Below, in pieces: positions 62,302 to 64,000 of a stretch of DNA of 64,000 nucleotides. A model generated the notes under the pieces. It did not search any database. It was not told the DNA's origin and saw nothing but the letters and a program-made list of their open reading frames with translations. Positions within the stretch are counted from its first letter, which is position 1, and every line of letters starts with the position of its first letter. The stretch comes from CAZOOK01 sp964581385 (lineage in GTDB: Bacteria > Pseudomonadota > Gammaproteobacteria > Nevskiales > Nevskiaceae). The stretch is from contig CAZOOK010000001.1 of NCBI GenBank assembly GCA_964581385.1, forward strand, positions 248,001 to 312,000. Direction: 5' to 3'. Both the position numbers and the translations under genes were made by a program.

Positions 62302-63093
62302 ATGCGCAGGCTTGCTGAAACCGTCGGTCGCGTCACGATCGAAGGCGTCGCCGAAATCGGCCTTGGCGCCGTACTGTTTTTAGAGAGCCTGTTCTGGCTG
62401 GCCATCGGTCCGACGCGCAAGCAGCCGGTGCGGCTCGGCGCGGCGCTGGAACAGGCGCTGGAGATCGGCGTGCGCGGCCTGCCGATCGTCACCGCACTGT
62501 CGCTCGCGGTCGGCATGATGGTTGCCATCCAGGGCATTTATAGCCTTTCCGTATTCGGCGCGGAGAGCAAAGTCACGGTCGGTATTGCACTGTCGGTGAC
62601 GCGTGAATTCGCACCGCTGATCACTGGAATCCTCATCGCCGGCCGCTCCGGCTCGTCGCTGGCGGCGCGTATCGGCAGCATGAAAATAAACGAGGAGATC
62701 AACGCGCTGCATGCGATGGGCATCAACCCGGTGCGTTATCTCGTGGCGCCCGCGCTGGTGGCGATGATCATCATGGTGCCGGCGCTGACCTGGTATGCGG
62801 ACATGGTCGCGTTGGCTGGTGCGGGCATTTACGTCGTAGGCGATCTGGGCATTTCACCCGGCGCTTATATCTCTGAGTTGCAGTCCGCGTGCGGCGTCAA
62901 TGACGTGATGCACGGCATCGGCAAGAGTGTGCTGTTCGGTGTCATCATCGCGATGGTCGGTGTCGTCAACGGCTCCCAGGCGGCCGGCGGCGCCGAAGGG
63001 ATCGGACGTGCGACAACGCGTTCCGTCGTCAACGCGATTTCGGCCATCGTGGTTACCGACATGATCTTCGCCTTCGTTGTCACTCACACCTGA
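62302..63093 (+). CDS. mlaE: MlaE-type phospholipid ABC permease
   Basis: This 263-residue inner-membrane permease of the MlaE/YrbE family has five or six helices, with the family core ILIAGRSGSSLAARIGSMKINEEINALHAMGINP in the middle and the ATGSQAAGG-like loop GVVNGSQAAGGAEGIG near the end. It forms the channel of a transporter that moves phospholipids between the membranes. It is followed by the ATPase and MCE subunits, so the order permease-ATPase-MCE is kept. The upstream STAS gene completes an Mla-like set. Confidence 0.92.
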   Translation: MRRLAETVGRVTIEGVAEIGLGAVLFLESLFWLAIGPTRKQPVRLGAALEQALEIGVRGLPIVTALSLAVGMMVAIQGIYSLSVFGAESKVTVGIALSVTREFAPLITGILIAGRSGSSLAARIGSMKINEEINALHAMGINPVRYLVAPALVAMIIMVPALTWYADMVALAGAGIYVVGDLGISPGAYISELQSACGVNDVMHGIGKSVLFGVIIAMVGVVNGSQAAGGAEGIGRATTRSVVNAISAIVVTDMIFAFVVTHT

Positions 63094-63100
63094 GAACGCC

Positions 63101-63907
63101 ATGACGCCCGCTGCCGAAGTGCATGGATTGCGAGTCAGCTACGACGGTGTCGAGGTGCTCAAGGGCATCGATATGAGCGTTGCGTCCGGTGAGATTCGCG
63201 TGATCATGGGTGGATCGGGATCGGGCAAGTCGGCATTGCTACGCCAAATGTTGGCGCTGGAATATCCGGCGGCAGGCACCGTACGGCTGTTGGGGCAGGA
63301 TATCTTCGCGCTGCGTGGCCGTGCGCGTGTCGAGCTGCGCAAGAAGATCGGCGTCGCGTTCCAATCGGGCGCGCTGTTTTCGTCGATGACCGTTGGCGAG
63401 AACGTGATGCTGCCGTTGCGCGAGCACGCCCGCCTCGACGAAAACACGATGCATATCATGATGCGGCTCAAGCTCGATTTCGTGAACCTCACCGGTTGCG
63501 AGGATCTGACGCCGTCGCAACTGTCGGGCGGCATGACCAAGCGCGCGGCGCTGGCGCGCGCGATCGTCATGGATCCGCGTTTGCTGTTTCTCGATGAACC
63601 GAGCGCCGGCCTCGATCCGGTGGTGTCCGCTTCGCTTGACGAACTGATCCTGCGGCTGCGCGAGGCAACCGGTATGACCATCATCGTCGTTACGCACGAG
63701 CTGGAAAGCGCATTCAAGATCGCGGATCGTATTTCGGTGCTCGATCGTGGCGAGATGCTCGTCACCGGCAGCATCGACGAGGTGCGTGCGAGCGCCAACG
63801 AGCGGGTGCAGGCACTGCTGAACCGGCGCGTGCAGCGGCTCGAACTGAATCCGGAAGAATATCTGAAGGAGTTGACTGGTCAGCGGCAGGTGCGGAGAGT
63901 CAACTGA
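63101..63907 (+). CDS. mlaF: MlaF-type ABC ATPase
   Basis: This 268-residue cytoplasmic ATPase has Walker A GGSGSGKSALL, signature LSGGM, Walker B LLFLDEPSAGLD and the H-loop THELES. The variant signature LSGGMTKRAALARAI is typical of MlaF/Ttg2A. I start at ATG 63101, eight bases after the mlaE stop; a TTG start at 63077 would overlap mlaE. The stop overlaps the start of the next gene by one base. Confidence 0.94.
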   Translation: MTPAAEVHGLRVSYDGVEVLKGIDMSVASGEIRVIMGGSGSGKSALLRQMLALEYPAAGTVRLLGQDIFALRGRARVELRKKIGVAFQSGALFSSMTVGENVMLPLREHARLDENTMHIMMRLKLDFVNLTGCEDLTPSQLSGGMTKRAALARAIVMDPRLLFLDEPSAGLDPVVSASLDELILRLREATGMTIIVVTHELESAFKIADRISVLDRGEMLVTGSIDEVRASANERVQALLNRRVQRLELNPEEYLKELTGQRQVRRVN

Positions 63908-64000
63908 TGACGAATGTGAGGATCAATCTGGTGGTCGTGGGCGCCTTCGTTCTTGCCTCGCTGGCGTCGCTGATTATCGTGCTGGCAGTGCTGGCCGGAC
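63907..64000 (+). CDS. mlaD: MlaD-like MCE protein, 3' end outside window
   Basis: The ATG overlaps the mlaF stop (TGATG). The visible 31 codons give a short basic n-region and one hydrophobic helix (INLVVVGAFVLASLASLIIVL), as in MCE-domain proteins anchored in the inner membrane. Position after mlaE-mlaF is the main support; the MCE domain itself lies beyond the window. Confidence 0.75.
   Translation, partial: MTNVRINLVVVGAFVLASLASLIIVLAVLAG

Overview
The window is GC-rich, densely coded proteobacterial chromosome. It most resembles a betaproteobacterium or a deep-branching gammaproteobacterium. The evidence is gene order and family type: rplU-rpmA-obgE-proB, proS followed by a small lytic transglycosylase, alaC-hom-thrC, dnaB-alr, pgaABCD and an Mla-type lipid transporter. 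No rRNA, phage or intact insertion sequence is visible, and I cannot name a genus.

Layout. 1-6062 is an accessory region. It holds the 3' part of a laccase-like multicopper oxidase, the broken start of a catalase gene, a SemiSWEET-like protein, and a run of small stress/envelope proteins (glycine-zipper, BON, CsbD). About 1.7 kb of mostly non-coding DNA follows, containing a 24-residue membrane peptide gene. 6063-12846 is core: tRNA-Pro, ispB, rplU-rpmA with a clear promoter and terminator, a MITE-like element, obgE-proB, proS and a lytic transglycosylase. 12859-15805 carries a molybdopterin-binding-domain protein convergent with a molybdenum oxidoreductase. 16268-19496 holds a receiver protein with a degenerate GGDEF-EAL module and a histidine kinase whose sensor looks like the plant ethylene receptor domain. 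serA follows.

21119-31748 is a biofilm module: pgaABCD (poly-N-acetylglucosamine synthesis and export) facing a 1397-residue PAS/GAF/GGDEF/EAL protein. PgaC/PgaD synthase is known to respond to c-di-GMP, so the pairing makes sense. 32044-35829 is alaC-hom-thrC. 35830-37668 is less GC-rich, with a repeat-bearing small ORF, an orphan lipoprotein and a 713-bp nested palindrome with 60-bp terminal inverted repeats. 37669-42931 has a PASTA protein, an esterase, an RDD protein and the GDP-mannose genes algC-algA. 43282-48948 has a chemoreceptor behind a FliA-type promoter, a zinc-ribbon/host-attachment pair, dnaB and alr.

48953-60069 is mainly hydrolases and housekeeping: a YheT-type hydrolase with dapE, an SDR with an EthD protein, an S9-peptidase-like protein lacking its catalytic serine, a GST, two convergent secreted proteins and a dienelactone hydrolase. 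60232-64000 is a tightly packed cluster of a GAF-PP2C-HATPase switch protein, a STAS protein, and MlaE, MlaF and the start of MlaD. This layout suggests phosphorylation control of a lipid transporter.

The most unusual items are the ethylene-receptor-like kinase with its degenerate GGDEF-EAL neighbour, the partner-switch/Mla arrangement, two palindromic repeat elements without transposase, the Ser-to-Gly S9 protein, a cysteine-rich insert in threonine synthase, and the non-AUG start (or frameshift) of pgaD.
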